A stretch of 64,000 nucleotides of DNA from Dorea_D hominis (GCF_014287705.1 NZ_JACOOY010000006.1:124001-188000); one strand, 5' to 3'; shown: positions 24,613-33,949, counted from the first letter of the stretch. Numbers and translations: made by a program. Notes: generated from the letters alone by a model not told the origin.

Positions 24613-24760
24613 GATTTCTTCAATAATAGCAGATTTAATTCTATAAGTTCATTATATGTTATTTCGACAGTCAATCATAAATCCGGAAGCATTTGCATCT
24701 TCATCAGGATTTTGTATAGAGGCAATATAATCCTGTATAAGGGAAATTCTTAGTGTTAAT
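24613..24760. other. gene-free stretch between two terminators
   Basis: About 150 bp between two strong hairpins. A minus-strand frame without a start codon gives about 35 residues ending FMIDCRNNI, which I do not recognise and do not trust as a gene. Nothing else supported. Confidence 0.4.
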
Positions 24761-24763
24761 ATG

Positions 24764-24812
24764 AAACAACGGTCAGGTATGCGATATTTATTGCATACCT
24801 GACTGTTGTTTT
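24764..24812. terminator. bidirectional terminator upstream of the nad operon
   Basis: AAACAAC-GGTCAGGTATGC pairs with GCATACCTGACTGTTGTTT around an eight-base loop; A run on the left and T run on the right. It insulates the nadABC promoter. Confidence 0.8.
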
Positions 24813-24852
24813 ATATTAGTAATTATATGTGTAAAGTCTTGAATAATACAAG

Positions 24853-24885
24853 TGTCTTGTCACCTGTAAGACAGTATGGTATAAT
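24853..24885 (+). promoter_or_regulatory. nadA promoter with NiaR-like operator
   Basis: TTGTCA (24857-24862), 17 bases, TATAAT (24880-24885). A perfect inverted repeat TGTCTT-N9-AAGACA (24853-24873) covers the -35 box. This resembles the operator of NiaR, the nicotinate-responsive repressor of NAD synthesis in Firmicutes, and sits on the expected target. No niaR gene is in the window. Confidence 0.7.
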
Positions 24886-24918
24886 AGTATGACTTTAAAT
24901 AAACGAGGTGACGGAGCA

Positions 24919-25824
24919 ATGTCAGTAATTGAAGAGATAAAGAAATTAAAAAAAGAAAAGAACGCAGTGATCCTGGCTCACTATTATGTGCCGGCGGAAG
25001 TGCAGCAGATAGCAGATTATATCGGGGATTCCTTTTATCTGAGCAGAGTAGCGGTAGATCTGGACGCACAGCTGATCGTATTCTGCGGTGTTGGATTCAT
25101 GGGAGAGAGTGCGAAGATCTTAAGTCCTCATAAGACCGTACTAATGCCGGCAGCAGATGCAGACTGCCCGATGGCACATATGGCAGATGTGGAGACAATC
25201 CAGAAGGTGCGTGCGGAATATGATGACCTGGCGGTTGTCTGTTATATCAACTCTACAGCAGAGCTTAAGAAATATTCCGATGTCTGTGTTACATCTTCCA
25301 ATGCAGTGAAGATTGTAAAAGCACTTCCACAGAAGAACATTTTCTTTATTCCGGATCGTAATCTGGCACACCACATTGCAGAGCAGGTGCCGGAAAAACA
25401 TTTTATATATAATGAAGGCTTCTGTCCGACACATGAGCGGATGGAAGAGGATGAAATTCTTGAACAGAAAGCTTTGCATCCGGAAGCAGAAGTGCTGGCA
25501 CATCCGGAATGTAACCAGGGGGTATTGAAGCATGCGGATTACATAGGCAGTACAAAAGGAATTATCCAGTATGCGACAGCAAGTGAGAAGGAGGAATTTA
25601 TCATCTGCACAGAAGAAGGTGTCGGATATGAGCTTAAGCGTCAGAATCCGGAGAAACAATTTTATTATCCAAAGAGTGTTCCGGTATGTCCGAATATGAA
25701 GAAGGTTACATTGGACAAGGTTCTGCATGTCCTTCAGACCGGAGAGAATGAAGTACACGTTGATGCAGAACTTCGTGAGAAGACGAAGCTTCCGCTGGAG
25801 CGTATGTTACAGCTTGCAAAATAA
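24919..25824 (+). CDS. nadA: quinolinate synthase NadA
   Basis: 301 aa. It condenses iminoaspartate and dihydroxyacetone phosphate to quinolinate in the cytoplasm, using a [4Fe-4S] cluster held by three cysteines: C83 (ADADCPMA), one in NEGFCPTHERM and one in VPVCPNMK. The N-terminal ILAHYYVPAEVQ and the internal GFMGESAKIL are typical. I chose ATG 24919, which has GAGG-GACGGAG upstream; an in-frame ATG at 24889 precedes the expected start of transcription. It leads the nadA-nadB-nadC operon. Confidence 0.97.
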   Translation: MSVIEEIKKLKKEKNAVILAHYYVPAEVQQIADYIGDSFYLSRVAVDLDAQLIVFCGVGFMGESAKILSPHKTVLMPAADADCPMAHMADVETIQKVRAEYDDLAVVCYINSTAELKKYSDVCVTSSNAVKIVKALPQKNIFFIPDRNLAHHIAEQVPEKHFIYNEGFCPTHERMEEDEILEQKALHPEAEVLAHPECNQGVLKHADYIGSTKGIIQYATASEKEEFIICTEEGVGYELKRQNPEKQFYYPKSVPVCPNMKKVTLDKVLHVLQTGENEVHVDAELREKTKLPLERMLQLAK

Positions 25825-25860
25825 AAAATTGCTCTTGCTATATAATTAGGAGGGATAAGA

Positions 25861-27051
25861 GTGAAAGAGAGAAAAGTGGATGTGGTTATCGTCGGAACCG
25901 GAGTATCCGGTCTATTCCATGCGTTGAATCTCCCGGAAGATAAGCGGATTCTGATGTTGACAAAGGCAGATTTAGAAAGTAGTGATTCATTTCTGGCACA
26001 GGGAGGAATCTGTGTAATGAGAGATGAGACAGACTATGATAGTTATTTTGAAGATACAATGAAAGCCGGACATTATGAAAACCGGAAAGAATCCGTAGAC
26101 ATTATGATCCGCAGTTCCAGAGAGATCATTGATGATCTGGTATCTTACGGAGTAGATTTTGAGAAGAAGAACGGCGAGTTCTGTTATACAAGAGAAGGTG
26201 CACATTCCAAACCGCGTATTCTCTTCCATGAAGATATTACCGGAAAAGAGATTACGAGCAAACTGCTTGCTCAGGTTAAGAAGAGAGTGAATGTCGAGAT
26301 TCTAGAATATACAACAATGACAGATATTATAGAAGAAGCTGGTAAATGCTGTGGCATTTATGCGGCAGAGCAGGATGGAGATCAGTTAAAGATCGAAGCG
26401 GATTATACGATTTTTGCAAGCGGTGGTATCGGTGGTCTGTATGAACATTCTACGAATTTCCCGCATTTAACAGGAGATGCACTGGAGGTTGCGAAGAAAC
26501 ATGATATCCGTCTGGAGCATCTGGACTATGTGCAGATCCATCCGACAACATTATATTCCGAGAAGCCGGGCAGACGTTTCCTGATCTCCGAATCTGTACG
26601 TGGAGAGGGCGCTGTATTATATAATAAAGATAAAGAACGTTTTGTAAATGAATTGCTGCCGAGGGACGTTGTGACAAAGGCAATCCAGGAGCAGATGGCA
26701 AAGGATGGCACAAAATATGTATGGCTTTCTATGGAACACATTCCGGAAGAGACAATTTTAAAGCATTTTCCAAATATTTATGAGCATTGTCTGGAAGAAG
26801 GCTATGATGTGACAAAAGAATGTATTCCGGTAGTTCCGGCGCAGCATTATTTTATGGGCGGTATCTGGGTAGACCGGAACAGTCATACATCGATGGCACA
26901 TTTATTTGCAGTAGGAGAGACAAGTTGCAACGGTGTACATGGAGCGAACCGTCTTGCAAGCAATTCACTGATGGAAAGTCTGGTATTTGCGAAGCGTGCG
27001 GCGAACTGCATTACGGAAGAATATGCACGGATGGAAAAAGAGACAGCGTAG
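25861..27051 (+). CDS. nadB: L-aspartate oxidase NadB (short form)
   Basis: 396 aa starting at GTG with GGAGG upstream. The flavoprotein oxidises L-aspartate to iminoaspartate for NadA. FAD-binding GTGVSGL (residues 12-18), SFLAQGGI (42-49), ASGGIGGLYEHS, the active-site region HPTTLY ... SESVRGEGA, PAQHYFMGGIWVD and NGVHGANRLASNS are all present. E. coli NadB is about 540 aa; this one ends after the FAD/capping core, without the C-terminal helical domain. The downstream nadC starts 12 bp later, so it looks like a normal compact form of Clostridia rather than a broken gene. Confidence 0.95.
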   Translation: MKERKVDVVIVGTGVSGLFHALNLPEDKRILMLTKADLESSDSFLAQGGICVMRDETDYDSYFEDTMKAGHYENRKESVDIMIRSSREIIDDLVSYGVDFEKKNGEFCYTREGAHSKPRILFHEDITGKEITSKLLAQVKKRVNVEILEYTTMTDIIEEAGKCCGIYAAEQDGDQLKIEADYTIFASGGIGGLYEHSTNFPHLTGDALEVAKKHDIRLEHLDYVQIHPTTLYSEKPGRRFLISESVRGEGAVLYNKDKERFVNELLPRDVVTKAIQEQMAKDGTKYVWLSMEHIPEETILKHFPNIYEHCLEEGYDVTKECIPVVPAQHYFMGGIWVDRNSHTSMAHLFAVGETSCNGVHGANRLASNSLMESLVFAKRAANCITEEYARMEKETA

Positions 27052-27062
27052 GAGGAACAAAG

Positions 27063-27914
27063 ATGAATAAGATTTCAATGACACTTCAGGCAGATCATCT
27101 GATACTGGAGGCGTTAAAAGAAGATATATCAAGCGAAGATGTCAGCACGAATGCGGTGATGCCGGAGGCGGTAGACGGAGAAGTGGAACTGATCTGCAAG
27201 CAGGATGGCGTGATCGCAGGACTGGATGTTTTCAAACGGGTATTTGAACTGCTGGATGCAGATACAGAAGTGACTTTTTCCTGCAAAGACGGAGATGAAG
27301 TGAAAAAAGGACAGCTGATGGGAAAAGTAAGAGGAGATATCCGCGTACTGTTATCCGGAGAGCGTGTGGCGCTTAATTATTTACAGAGAATGAGTGGAAT
27401 CGCAACGTATACACATACGGTGGCGGGTTATCTGAAAGGAAGTAAGATCAAGCTTCTGGATACAAGAAAAACAACGCCGAATATGCGTATTTTTGAGAAA
27501 TATGCAGTCCGCACAGGCGGTGGATATAATCACCGGTATAATCTGTCCGATGGTGTGCTTTTGAAAGATAACCATATCGGAGCAGCCGGAAGTGTGACAA
27601 AAGCGATACAGATGGCAAAAGCATATGCGCCGTTTGTACGCAAGATCGAGATAGAAGTTGAGACGCTTGACATGGTTAAAGAAGCGGTGGCAGCAGGGGC
27701 AGATATTATCATGCTGGACAATATGACACCGGAGCAGATGAAAGAAGCAGTCGCATATATTGACGGCAGAGCCGAGACAGAATGTTCCGGCAATGTAACA
27801 ATGGAAAATATCCAGAGAATGACAGATGTCGGAGTGGATTATATTTCCAGCGGTGCACTGACACATTCCGCACCGATCCTGGACATTTCACTTAAGAATC
27901 TGCACAGGATTTAA
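27063..27914 (+). CDS. nadC: nicotinate-nucleotide pyrophosphorylase NadC (carboxylating)
   Basis: 283 aa. It joins quinolinate and PRPP with loss of CO2 to give nicotinate mononucleotide. Typical features: LLSGERVALNYLQRMSGIAT (about residues 98-117), LDTRKTTPNMR, RTGGGYNHRYNLSDGVLLKD, and EVETLDMVKEA with IIMLDNM near the C-terminus. The ATG at 27063 follows AGGAGG by six bases. Last gene of the nad operon. Confidence 0.97.
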   Translation: MNKISMTLQADHLILEALKEDISSEDVSTNAVMPEAVDGEVELICKQDGVIAGLDVFKRVFELLDADTEVTFSCKDGDEVKKGQLMGKVRGDIRVLLSGERVALNYLQRMSGIATYTHTVAGYLKGSKIKLLDTRKTTPNMRIFEKYAVRTGGGYNHRYNLSDGVLLKDNHIGAAGSVTKAIQMAKAYAPFVRKIEIEVETLDMVKEAVAAGADIIMLDNMTPEQMKEAVAYIDGRAETECSGNVTMENIQRMTDVGVDYISSGALTHSAPILDISLKNLHRI

Positions 27915-27940
27915 ATAGGTATGAGACTTTAAAAACGGGT

Positions 27941-27982
27941 CGCAATATGTTATAATACCAAGAGCATATTGCGGCTATTTTT
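27941..27982 (+). terminator. terminator after nadC
   Basis: CGCAATATG pairs with CATATTGCG (27965-27973) and GCTATTTTT follows. The loop contains an extended -10 sequence TGTTATAAT (27948-27956), which may be the asnS promoter. Confidence 0.65.
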
Positions 27983-28013
27983 GTCGCTGTACAGGAAAAG
28001 GAGTTAAATTAGC

Positions 28014-29405
28014 ATGGAATTGATTTCAATCAGAGATTTATACAAGAACAAAGAAAACTATCTGGATAAGACCATCACGATTGGTGGATGGGTTCGCAGC
28101 ATCCGTGATTCAAAGACATTTGGATTTATTGTAGTGAATGACGGAACATTTTTTGAACCACTGCAGATCGTATATCATGATAAAATGGAGAATTTCACAG
28201 AGATCTCCAAACTGAATGTCGGTGCGGCAATTATCGTAACCGGTACACTGGTAGCAACACCACAGGCAAAACAGCCATTTGAGATTCAGGCAGATACGAT
28301 CGAAGTTGAAGGTGCATCAGCACCGGATTATCCGCTTCAGAAGAAGCGTCACAGCTTTGAGTATCTCAGAACTATTTCGCATCTGAGACCGAGAACGAAT
28401 ACATTTCAGGCTGTATTCCGTGTGCGTTCACTGACAGCTTACGCAATTCACAAGTTCTTTCAGGAGAGAGGATTTGTATATGTGCATACACCACTGATCA
28501 CAGGAAGTGACTGTGAAGGAGCAGGAGAGATGTTCCGTGTGACAACACTTGATATGGAGAATGTACCGAAGACAGAAGACGGGCAGGTAGATTATTCACA
28601 GGATTTCTTCGGCAAGGAGACAAGTCTTACTGTAAGCGGACAGCTCAACGGTGAGACATATGCACAGGCATTCCGCAATATTTACACATTCGGACCGACT
28701 TTCCGTGCAGAGAACTCCAATACAACAAGACATGCAGCAGAGTTCTGGATGATCGAGCCAGAGATGGCATTTGCAGATCTGGATGATAACATGATTCTTG
28801 CAGAGTCTATGTTAAAATATGTCATCAATTATGTACTGGAGAATGCCCCGGAAGAGATGAAGTTCTTCAATTCATTTGTTGACAAAGGACTTTTAGAGAG
28901 ACTGCAGAATGTCGTATCTTCTGATTTCGCAAGAGTGACTTATACAGAAGCAATTGAGATCCTGGAGAAACACAATGATAAGTTTGAATATAAAGTATCC
29001 TGGGGCACAGATCTTCAGACAGAGCATGAGCGTTATCTGACAGAAGAGATCTACAAACGTCCGGTATTCGTAACCGATTATCCGAAGGAAATCAAAGCAT
29101 TCTACATGAAGATGAATGATGATAATAAGACGGTAGCCGCTGTAGACTGTCTGGTTCCTGGAATCGGTGAGATCATCGGAGGAAGCCAGAGAGAGGATGA
29201 TTATGACAAGCTGCTTGCACGTATGAACGAGATGGGACTTAAGGAAGAAGACTACAAGTTCTATCTGGATCTTAGAAAATACGGCTCTACCAGACATGCA
29301 GGATTCGGTCTGGGATTTGAGAGATGCGTGATGTATCTGACAGGTATGGGAAATATCCGTGACGTGATTCCATTCCCAAGAACAGTCAATAACTGCGAAC
29401 TGTAA
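28014..29405 (+). CDS. asnS: asparaginyl-tRNA synthetase
   Basis: 463 aa, standard length. Class IIb synthetase: an N-terminal OB-fold anticodon-binding domain (about 1-115, VGGWVRSIRDSKTFGFI-like), motif 1 around RTNTFQAVFRVRS, motif 2 FRAENSNTTRHAAEFWMIEPE, and motif 3 GFGLGFERCVMYLTG. Asn specificity is suggested by the AspRS-like archaeal/eukaryal wording without an extra domain and by full match to AsnRS phrases (SLTVSGQLNGETYAQAF). AAGGAG precedes the ATG. No T-box is present. A REP hairpin begins about 13 bases behind the stop. Confidence 0.96.
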   Translation: MELISIRDLYKNKENYLDKTITIGGWVRSIRDSKTFGFIVVNDGTFFEPLQIVYHDKMENFTEISKLNVGAAIIVTGTLVATPQAKQPFEIQADTIEVEGASAPDYPLQKKRHSFEYLRTISHLRPRTNTFQAVFRVRSLTAYAIHKFFQERGFVYVHTPLITGSDCEGAGEMFRVTTLDMENVPKTEDGQVDYSQDFFGKETSLTVSGQLNGETYAQAFRNIYTFGPTFRAENSNTTRHAAEFWMIEPEMAFADLDDNMILAESMLKYVINYVLENAPEEMKFFNSFVDKGLLERLQNVVSSDFARVTYTEAIEILEKHNDKFEYKVSWGTDLQTEHERYLTEEIYKRPVFVTDYPKEIKAFYMKMNDDNKTVAAVDCLVPGIGEIIGGSQREDDYDKLLARMNEMGLKEEDYKFYLDLRKYGSTRHAGFGLGFERCVMYLTGMGNIRDVIPFPRTVNNCEL

Positions 29406-29417
29406 GATTTAATTACT

Positions 29418-29457
29418 AATTGGGGACGGGGCTTTTTGAGAAATGCCCCGTCCCCTG
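29418..29457. repeat. REP hairpin behind asnS
   Basis: GGGGACGGGGC and GCCCCGTCCCC around TTTTTGAGAAAT. It lies in the short gap between asnS and a response regulator gene. Confidence 0.88.
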
Positions 29458-29475
29458 GTTTTCAGGAGGGATTGT

Positions 29476-30165
29476 ATGAATATATTAGTAGTGGATGATG
29501 AGAAAGAGATTGCAGATGTAATTGAACTGTATTTACAAAATGATCAGTATCAGATTCTGAAGTTTTATACAGGGCAGGAGGCACTGGACTGCATTAACAG
29601 CACGAAGATTGATCTTGCAATTCTGGATATTATGCTACCGGATGTGGATGGTTTCCAGATTTTAAAACAGATCCGGGAGAAATACACATTTCCGGTGATT
29701 ATGCTGACTGCAAAGACGGAATATATGGATAAGATCACAGGGCTTACACTGGGGGCAGATGATTATATTCCGAAGCCGTTCAATCCGCTGGAGCTTGTTG
29801 CAAGAGTCAAGGCACAGCTCAGACGTTATACGCAGTACAATGAAGGCAGTAAAGACACCGGAGATATCATTGATTTTGCCGGACTTTTATTAAACCGAAA
29901 GTCTCATGAGTGTGTTTACAATGAAGTTCCGCTGACATTGACACCGATTGAGTTTGATATTCTCTGGCTGCTCTGTGAGAACAAAGGCAAAGTCATAAGC
30001 TCAGAAGAATTATTCGAGAAAGTATGGCACGAGACTTACTATAAGAACAGCAACAACACGGTGATGGTGCATATTCGTCATTTGCGGGAGAAGATGAACA
30101 TACCGACCGGCAAATCTGATTTCATAAAGACCGTATGGGGAGTGGGATATAAAGTTGAAGAATAA
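29476..30165 (+). CDS. OmpR-family response regulator, VanR-like
   Basis: 229 aa; ATG 29476 with CAGGAGGG upstream. Receiver: D7-D8, phospho-acceptor D51 (AILDIMLPDVDG), MLTAK and YIPKPFNPLE; winged helix at about 128-228 with TVWGVGYKVEE at the end. The start of the sensor kinase overlaps its 3' end by 11 bp. The pair looks like VanRS in sequence style, but no vanHAX genes are present, so a vancomycin role is not claimed. Confidence 0.92.
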   Translation: MNILVVDDEKEIADVIELYLQNDQYQILKFYTGQEALDCINSTKIDLAILDIMLPDVDGFQILKQIREKYTFPVIMLTAKTEYMDKITGLTLGADDYIPKPFNPLELVARVKAQLRRYTQYNEGSKDTGDIIDFAGLLLNRKSHECVYNEVPLTLTPIEFDILWLLCENKGKVISSEELFEKVWHETYYKNSNNTVMVHIRHLREKMNIPTGKSDFIKTVWGVGYKVEE

Positions 30166-31393
30166 TTATCGGAAACTCAAATTCAGTATATTATTGCAGA
30201 CGGTATTGGTAACGGCACTGACCGTGCTGGTAGGTGGATTTATTCTGCGCTATATTATCGATGGACCGTATAATGACAAATTCAGCAAGTTTTTCATTAA
30301 ATATCTGAAAGACCTGAATATTGATGAATCAACAGCGATTCATTTATACTGGAAATTGATCGGAGACAATAAGACCTTTTTCATGGTTGTCGGTTTCCTG
30401 CTTTTATTTGCGCTCTTTTTCTATATTGCGCTCTCAAAGATGACAAAATATCTGGATCAGGTGGGAGACGGAATTGAAAATATTGTATCAGACTCCAACG
30501 AACCGGTGCATCTGATCACGGAGCTCAAGCCAATTGAGATCCGTCTCAATGAGATCAAGGCAACGATTAAGAGACAGGAACTGGAATCGGAAGAAGGCGA
30601 GAAACGGAAAAATGATCTGGTGCTTTTCCTTGCACATGATCTGAAAACACCGCTGACGTCCATCGTAGCTTATCTTACGATGCTGGACAGCCATCCGGAC
30701 ATGTCAGATGAAGAACGGGAAAAGTACATTCACATCGCATTAGAGAAATCTCTGCGGCTTGGCGATCTGATCAATGAATTTTTTGATATTACCCGCTATA
30801 ATCTGCAGGACATAGAGTTGGAACCGGTTGAGATTAATTTATCTCTGATGCTGGAGCAGATTGCGGACGAACTGTACGGCGTACTGCAGGACAAGAATCT
30901 GTGTTGTGAAGTGGAAGTGGAAGAAAATCTGGAAGTGACCGGAGATCCGGATAAGCTTGCCAGAGTTTTTGATAATATTTTAAGAAATGCAATTGCATAC
31001 TGCTATGCCGGAACGAAGATCCAGATCTATGCACAGAAAAAAGAAGATGACGTAGAGATTGTATTCAGCAATGAAGGGGATAAGATTCCGGGAACAATGT
31101 TGCAGACAATTTTTGAGAAATTTTACCGTGTGGACGGTTCGAGATCCAGCGGTACCGGTGGAGCCGGACTGGGGCTTGCGATCGCGAAGGAAATCGTAGA
31201 ACTGCACGGTGGGCATGTGCGTGCGAAGAGCAACGATCAGAAGACAGAATTTATTGTAACACTGCCTTCAAAGAAGGAGCAGGAGGAAGGAGAAGAAGAT
31301 GAAGTTTCTGCACCTCGCGGACATACATTTAGGGGCAAGTCCAGACCTGCCAAACGGACTCGCAGAGAAAAGAAAAAAGGAGATCTGGAATAG
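30155..31393 (+). CDS. sensor histidine kinase, VanS-like
   Basis: 412 aa, starting at TTG 30155 inside the regulator gene. Two membrane helices (about 10-30 and 70-92) flank a short extracytoplasmic loop; H161 lies in LFLAHDLKTPLTSIVAYL; N box NILRNAIAY, then SNEGDKIP, F box FEKFYRVDGSRSSGTGGAGLGLAIAKE. The normal end would be near VTLPSKKE (about residue 372); the frame then runs 40 codons further, 95 bp into the next gene, giving a highly charged tail of Lys, Arg and Glu. Whether that tail is real protein depends only on the missing stop codon, which is clear in the sequence. Confidence 0.9.
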   Translation: MKNNYRKLKFSILLQTVLVTALTVLVGGFILRYIIDGPYNDKFSKFFIKYLKDLNIDESTAIHLYWKLIGDNKTFFMVVGFLLLFALFFYIALSKMTKYLDQVGDGIENIVSDSNEPVHLITELKPIEIRLNEIKATIKRQELESEEGEKRKNDLVLFLAHDLKTPLTSIVAYLTMLDSHPDMSDEEREKYIHIALEKSLRLGDLINEFFDITRYNLQDIELEPVEINLSLMLEQIADELYGVLQDKNLCCEVEVEENLEVTGDPDKLARVFDNILRNAIAYCYAGTKIQIYAQKKEDDVEIVFSNEGDKIPGTMLQTIFEKFYRVDGSRSSGTGGAGLGLAIAKEIVELHGGHVRAKSNDQKTEFIVTLPSKKEQEEGEEDEVSAPRGHTFRGKSRPAKRTRREKKKGDLE

Positions 31394-32399
31394 TTTCCGC
31401 AATGTGATCGAGAAATGTGAGCGGGAGAAGATAGATCTTTTACTGATTGTGGGAGATCTGTTTCACAGACAACCGCTGCTTCGTGAATTAAAAGAGGTCA
31501 GTTACCTGTTTGGAAAATTGACAAAAACACAGGTGGTTCTGGTTGCAGGAAACCACGATTACATAAAAAAAGATTCTTATTACCGTACATTTCACTGGCA
31601 GAAACATGTGCATATGATATCGGCAGATGAGCCGCAGTGTATCGAACTTCCGGAGATCAGTACATCTGTCTGTGGGTTTAGTTACCATTCGCGGGAGATA
31701 AGAGAACGTCTGGATATCAGCCAGTTGAAAAAGGGAAGACAAAAATACGAAATTTTGCTGCTGCATGGAGGAGATGAGACACATGTTCCATTTAACAGAG
31801 AGGATCTGCGGCGCGTAGATTATGATTATGTGGCACTCGGACATATTCATAAGCCACAGACTGTGATAGATGGGAAAGCGGCATACAGTGGTGCGCTGGA
31901 ACCAATCGATAAGAATGATACCGGAAAGCATGGTTTTATCAAAGGTGAAATAACAGATGAAGGCTGCAGGATACGTTTTGTACCGGCAAGTGTCAGACGT
32001 TACATCCATGAGAAAATCACAGTGACACCGCAGTTTACCAATCAGGAGCTGCAGGAGCGAATAGAAGCATGTATCCGCGAACAGGGAGAACAGCATTTTT
32101 ATAAATTTATACTGACCGGCTTCAGGGATCCTGATATTATGTTTGAGACGGTTCGGAGATTTTCTCCCGGTGACAGCTTATACGGTCATCCGGCGTTTGG
32201 AAATGAACATGGATGGAATATACTGGAAATCGCTGATCGGACAACGCCGGCATATGATTTTGGGCAGCTTATGAAACAGCATAAAGAAGATATCCTGGGG
32301 GCATTTATCGAAGAATTATCAGAATATCCACAGGAAAGCATACAGTATCGTGCGCTTTGTGAGGGAGTACAGGCGCTGATGGATACAAGAAGGGGTTAG
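31299..32399 (+). CDS. metallophosphoesterase, SbcD/Mre11-like (YhaO family)
   Basis: 366 aa. The metal-binding motifs of Mre11/SbcD nucleases are complete: HLADIHLG (residues 5-12), IVGDLFHR (about 50-57), GNHDYI, LLHGGDE and LGHIHKP. The C-terminal third (about 250-366) is the capping region. It is followed two bases later by an ATPase of the YhaN type, so the two probably form a nuclease-ATPase complex for DNA repair, like YhaO-YhaN of Bacillus. GGAGAAGAAG precedes the ATG, inside the kinase gene. The substrate is unknown. Confidence 0.93.
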   Translation: MKFLHLADIHLGASPDLPNGLAEKRKKEIWNSFRNVIEKCEREKIDLLLIVGDLFHRQPLLRELKEVSYLFGKLTKTQVVLVAGNHDYIKKDSYYRTFHWQKHVHMISADEPQCIELPEISTSVCGFSYHSREIRERLDISQLKKGRQKYEILLLHGGDETHVPFNREDLRRVDYDYVALGHIHKPQTVIDGKAAYSGALEPIDKNDTGKHGFIKGEITDEGCRIRFVPASVRRYIHEKITVTPQFTNQELQERIEACIREQGEQHFYKFILTGFRDPDIMFETVRRFSPGDSLYGHPAFGNEHGWNILEIADRTTPAYDFGQLMKQHKEDILGAFIEELSEYPQESIQYRALCEGVQALMDTRRG

Positions 32400-32401
32400 T
32401 T

Positions 32402-33943
32402 ATGCGTATACGAGAGATCTGGATGAAGAATTTCGGGCGTTTTGCAGATCGCAGAATTACTGTAAATGACGGCATACAACTGTTTTATGGAGAAAATGAA
32501 GCAGGTAAATCAACGATTCACACATTCCTGAAAGGGATGTTATTTGGGATGGAGCGAAAGCGTGGACGTGCTTCAGCAACTGATGAAAGCCATCTGTATG
32601 AACCGTGGGAAAATCCTAATTACTATGCAGGTGTGTTGCGATTTGAAGCGGGAGGCAAGACATTCTGCCTACAGAGATCATTTGAAAAAACAGGGAGAAA
32701 GGCAGAATTGTTCTGCGAGGAAGACGGAGAAGAATTTTCGGTAGAAAATGGAGATCTGGAAATGCTGCTCGATGGGCTGACTGCTTCAGGATACGAGAAT
32801 ACAATATCCTGTGGGCAATTGAAAGTAACACCGGATGCTTCACTTGGAACAGAGCTTCGCAATTATGCCACCAATGCTTGTGCGCAGGATAAGGGAGACA
32901 TCGATCTGGGGGCGGCATTTGCCCGCTTGAAGGAACGGAAAAAGGACATAGAACGCCGGATAAAAATAAGACTGGAAGAACGACAGAAAAAGCAGGAAAT
33001 TACGGAGCAGGAAGCATCCTATGTATGGACAGATATCCATAAGTACACCGAAGAGAAGAACCGCATCAGTGAAGAACTGGCACTCCGGGAGATGGAAAAA
33101 CAGAAAAATAAAAGAGACAGTCTGGCTTATACAGAAGAAGTTTCCAAATGGCGGATTCATCCGATGGAGCTGATCGTATTTGTTCTTTTGATTATTTCCC
33201 CATTATTTATTGTGTCAAAACCGTGGAATTATCTGATGGCGATCATCATTTTCCTGTGCTGCCTGATTTATATCTGGAATCGGATGAAAGTAAGTAAACG
33301 TAAGGAAAAAACAGAGCCGGAGATTCTACTTGAAAAGATCCGACCGGAAGAAGAAAAAGCATCCAGAGAGAAACTGCTCTGGGAACAGAACCGCATAGAA
33401 ACAGAATTGAAAGAGAAACAGACACAATATGAAAATCTGAAAGAACAGCTGGAAGAACTAGATTTGACAGATGATGTTATTGAGAGATTACAGCAGACGA
33501 GAGACGCGGTTACGATGGCGTATGAACAACTGGAAGCTTTGTCGGGAAGACTGCGCGAGCAGACGGACAAGTTGTTAAATGGCAGAGTATCTGAGATTGT
33601 CTGTGCGTTTACAGGTGGAAAATACGAGCGGCTTTTTGTAGACGAAGACACGCGAATTTATCTCATTACAGAGGACAGGAAAATCCGGATAGAACAGGTG
33701 AGCCGTGGAACAGCGGAACAGATCTATCTTGCACTTCGCATTGCGTCCGCAGAATTTCTCTATGAAGAAGAATTTCCACTGATTCTGGATGATACATTTG
33801 GATTTTATGATGAGAAACGTCTGGCAAATACATTACAGTGGCTTGCAGAAAATAAAAAACAGGTGTTGATCTTTACGTGTCAGAAACGGGAAGAAGAACT
33901 GCTTAAGAAAATGCATATTCCGTATAATAAGGAAAATGTATGA
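32402..33943 (+). CDS. SbcC/Rad50-like ATPase, short YhaN type with membrane hairpin
   Basis: 513 aa; full YhaN proteins are about 950 aa, so the coiled coil is much shortened. Walker A is YGENEAGKST (residues 30-39); coiled-coil segments at about 175-250 and 300-385; in between, two hydrophobic segments (about 258-275 and 280-297, VFVLLIISPLFI and AIIIFLCCLIYIW), so the arms seem to be anchored in the membrane; the ABC-like signature region VSRGTAEQIYLALRIA and Walker B PLILDDTFGFYD follow. It partners the phosphoesterase two bases upstream. The gene looks intact; the small size and membrane hairpin are known for this family in Clostridia. Confidence 0.88.
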   Translation: MRIREIWMKNFGRFADRRITVNDGIQLFYGENEAGKSTIHTFLKGMLFGMERKRGRASATDESHLYEPWENPNYYAGVLRFEAGGKTFCLQRSFEKTGRKAELFCEEDGEEFSVENGDLEMLLDGLTASGYENTISCGQLKVTPDASLGTELRNYATNACAQDKGDIDLGAAFARLKERKKDIERRIKIRLEERQKKQEITEQEASYVWTDIHKYTEEKNRISEELALREMEKQKNKRDSLAYTEEVSKWRIHPMELIVFVLLIISPLFIVSKPWNYLMAIIIFLCCLIYIWNRMKVSKRKEKTEPEILLEKIRPEEEKASREKLLWEQNRIETELKEKQTQYENLKEQLEELDLTDDVIERLQQTRDAVTMAYEQLEALSGRLREQTDKLLNGRVSEIVCAFTGGKYERLFVDEDTRIYLITEDRKIRIEQVSRGTAEQIYLALRIASAEFLYEEEFPLILDDTFGFYDEKRLANTLQWLAENKKQVLIFTCQKREEELLKKMHIPYNKENV

Positions 33944-33949
33944 TGCCAT

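Noticed and set aside
24640..24740. Minus-strand fragment ending FMIDCRNNI
   Set aside because: No start codon, no recognised family, and a length easily reached by chance in AT-rich DNA.
29476..31393. Vancomycin resistance (VanRS) reading of the two-component pair
   Set aside because: The sequence style is VanRS-like, but no vanH, vanA/B or vanX genes are nearby; such pairs are widespread with other roles.
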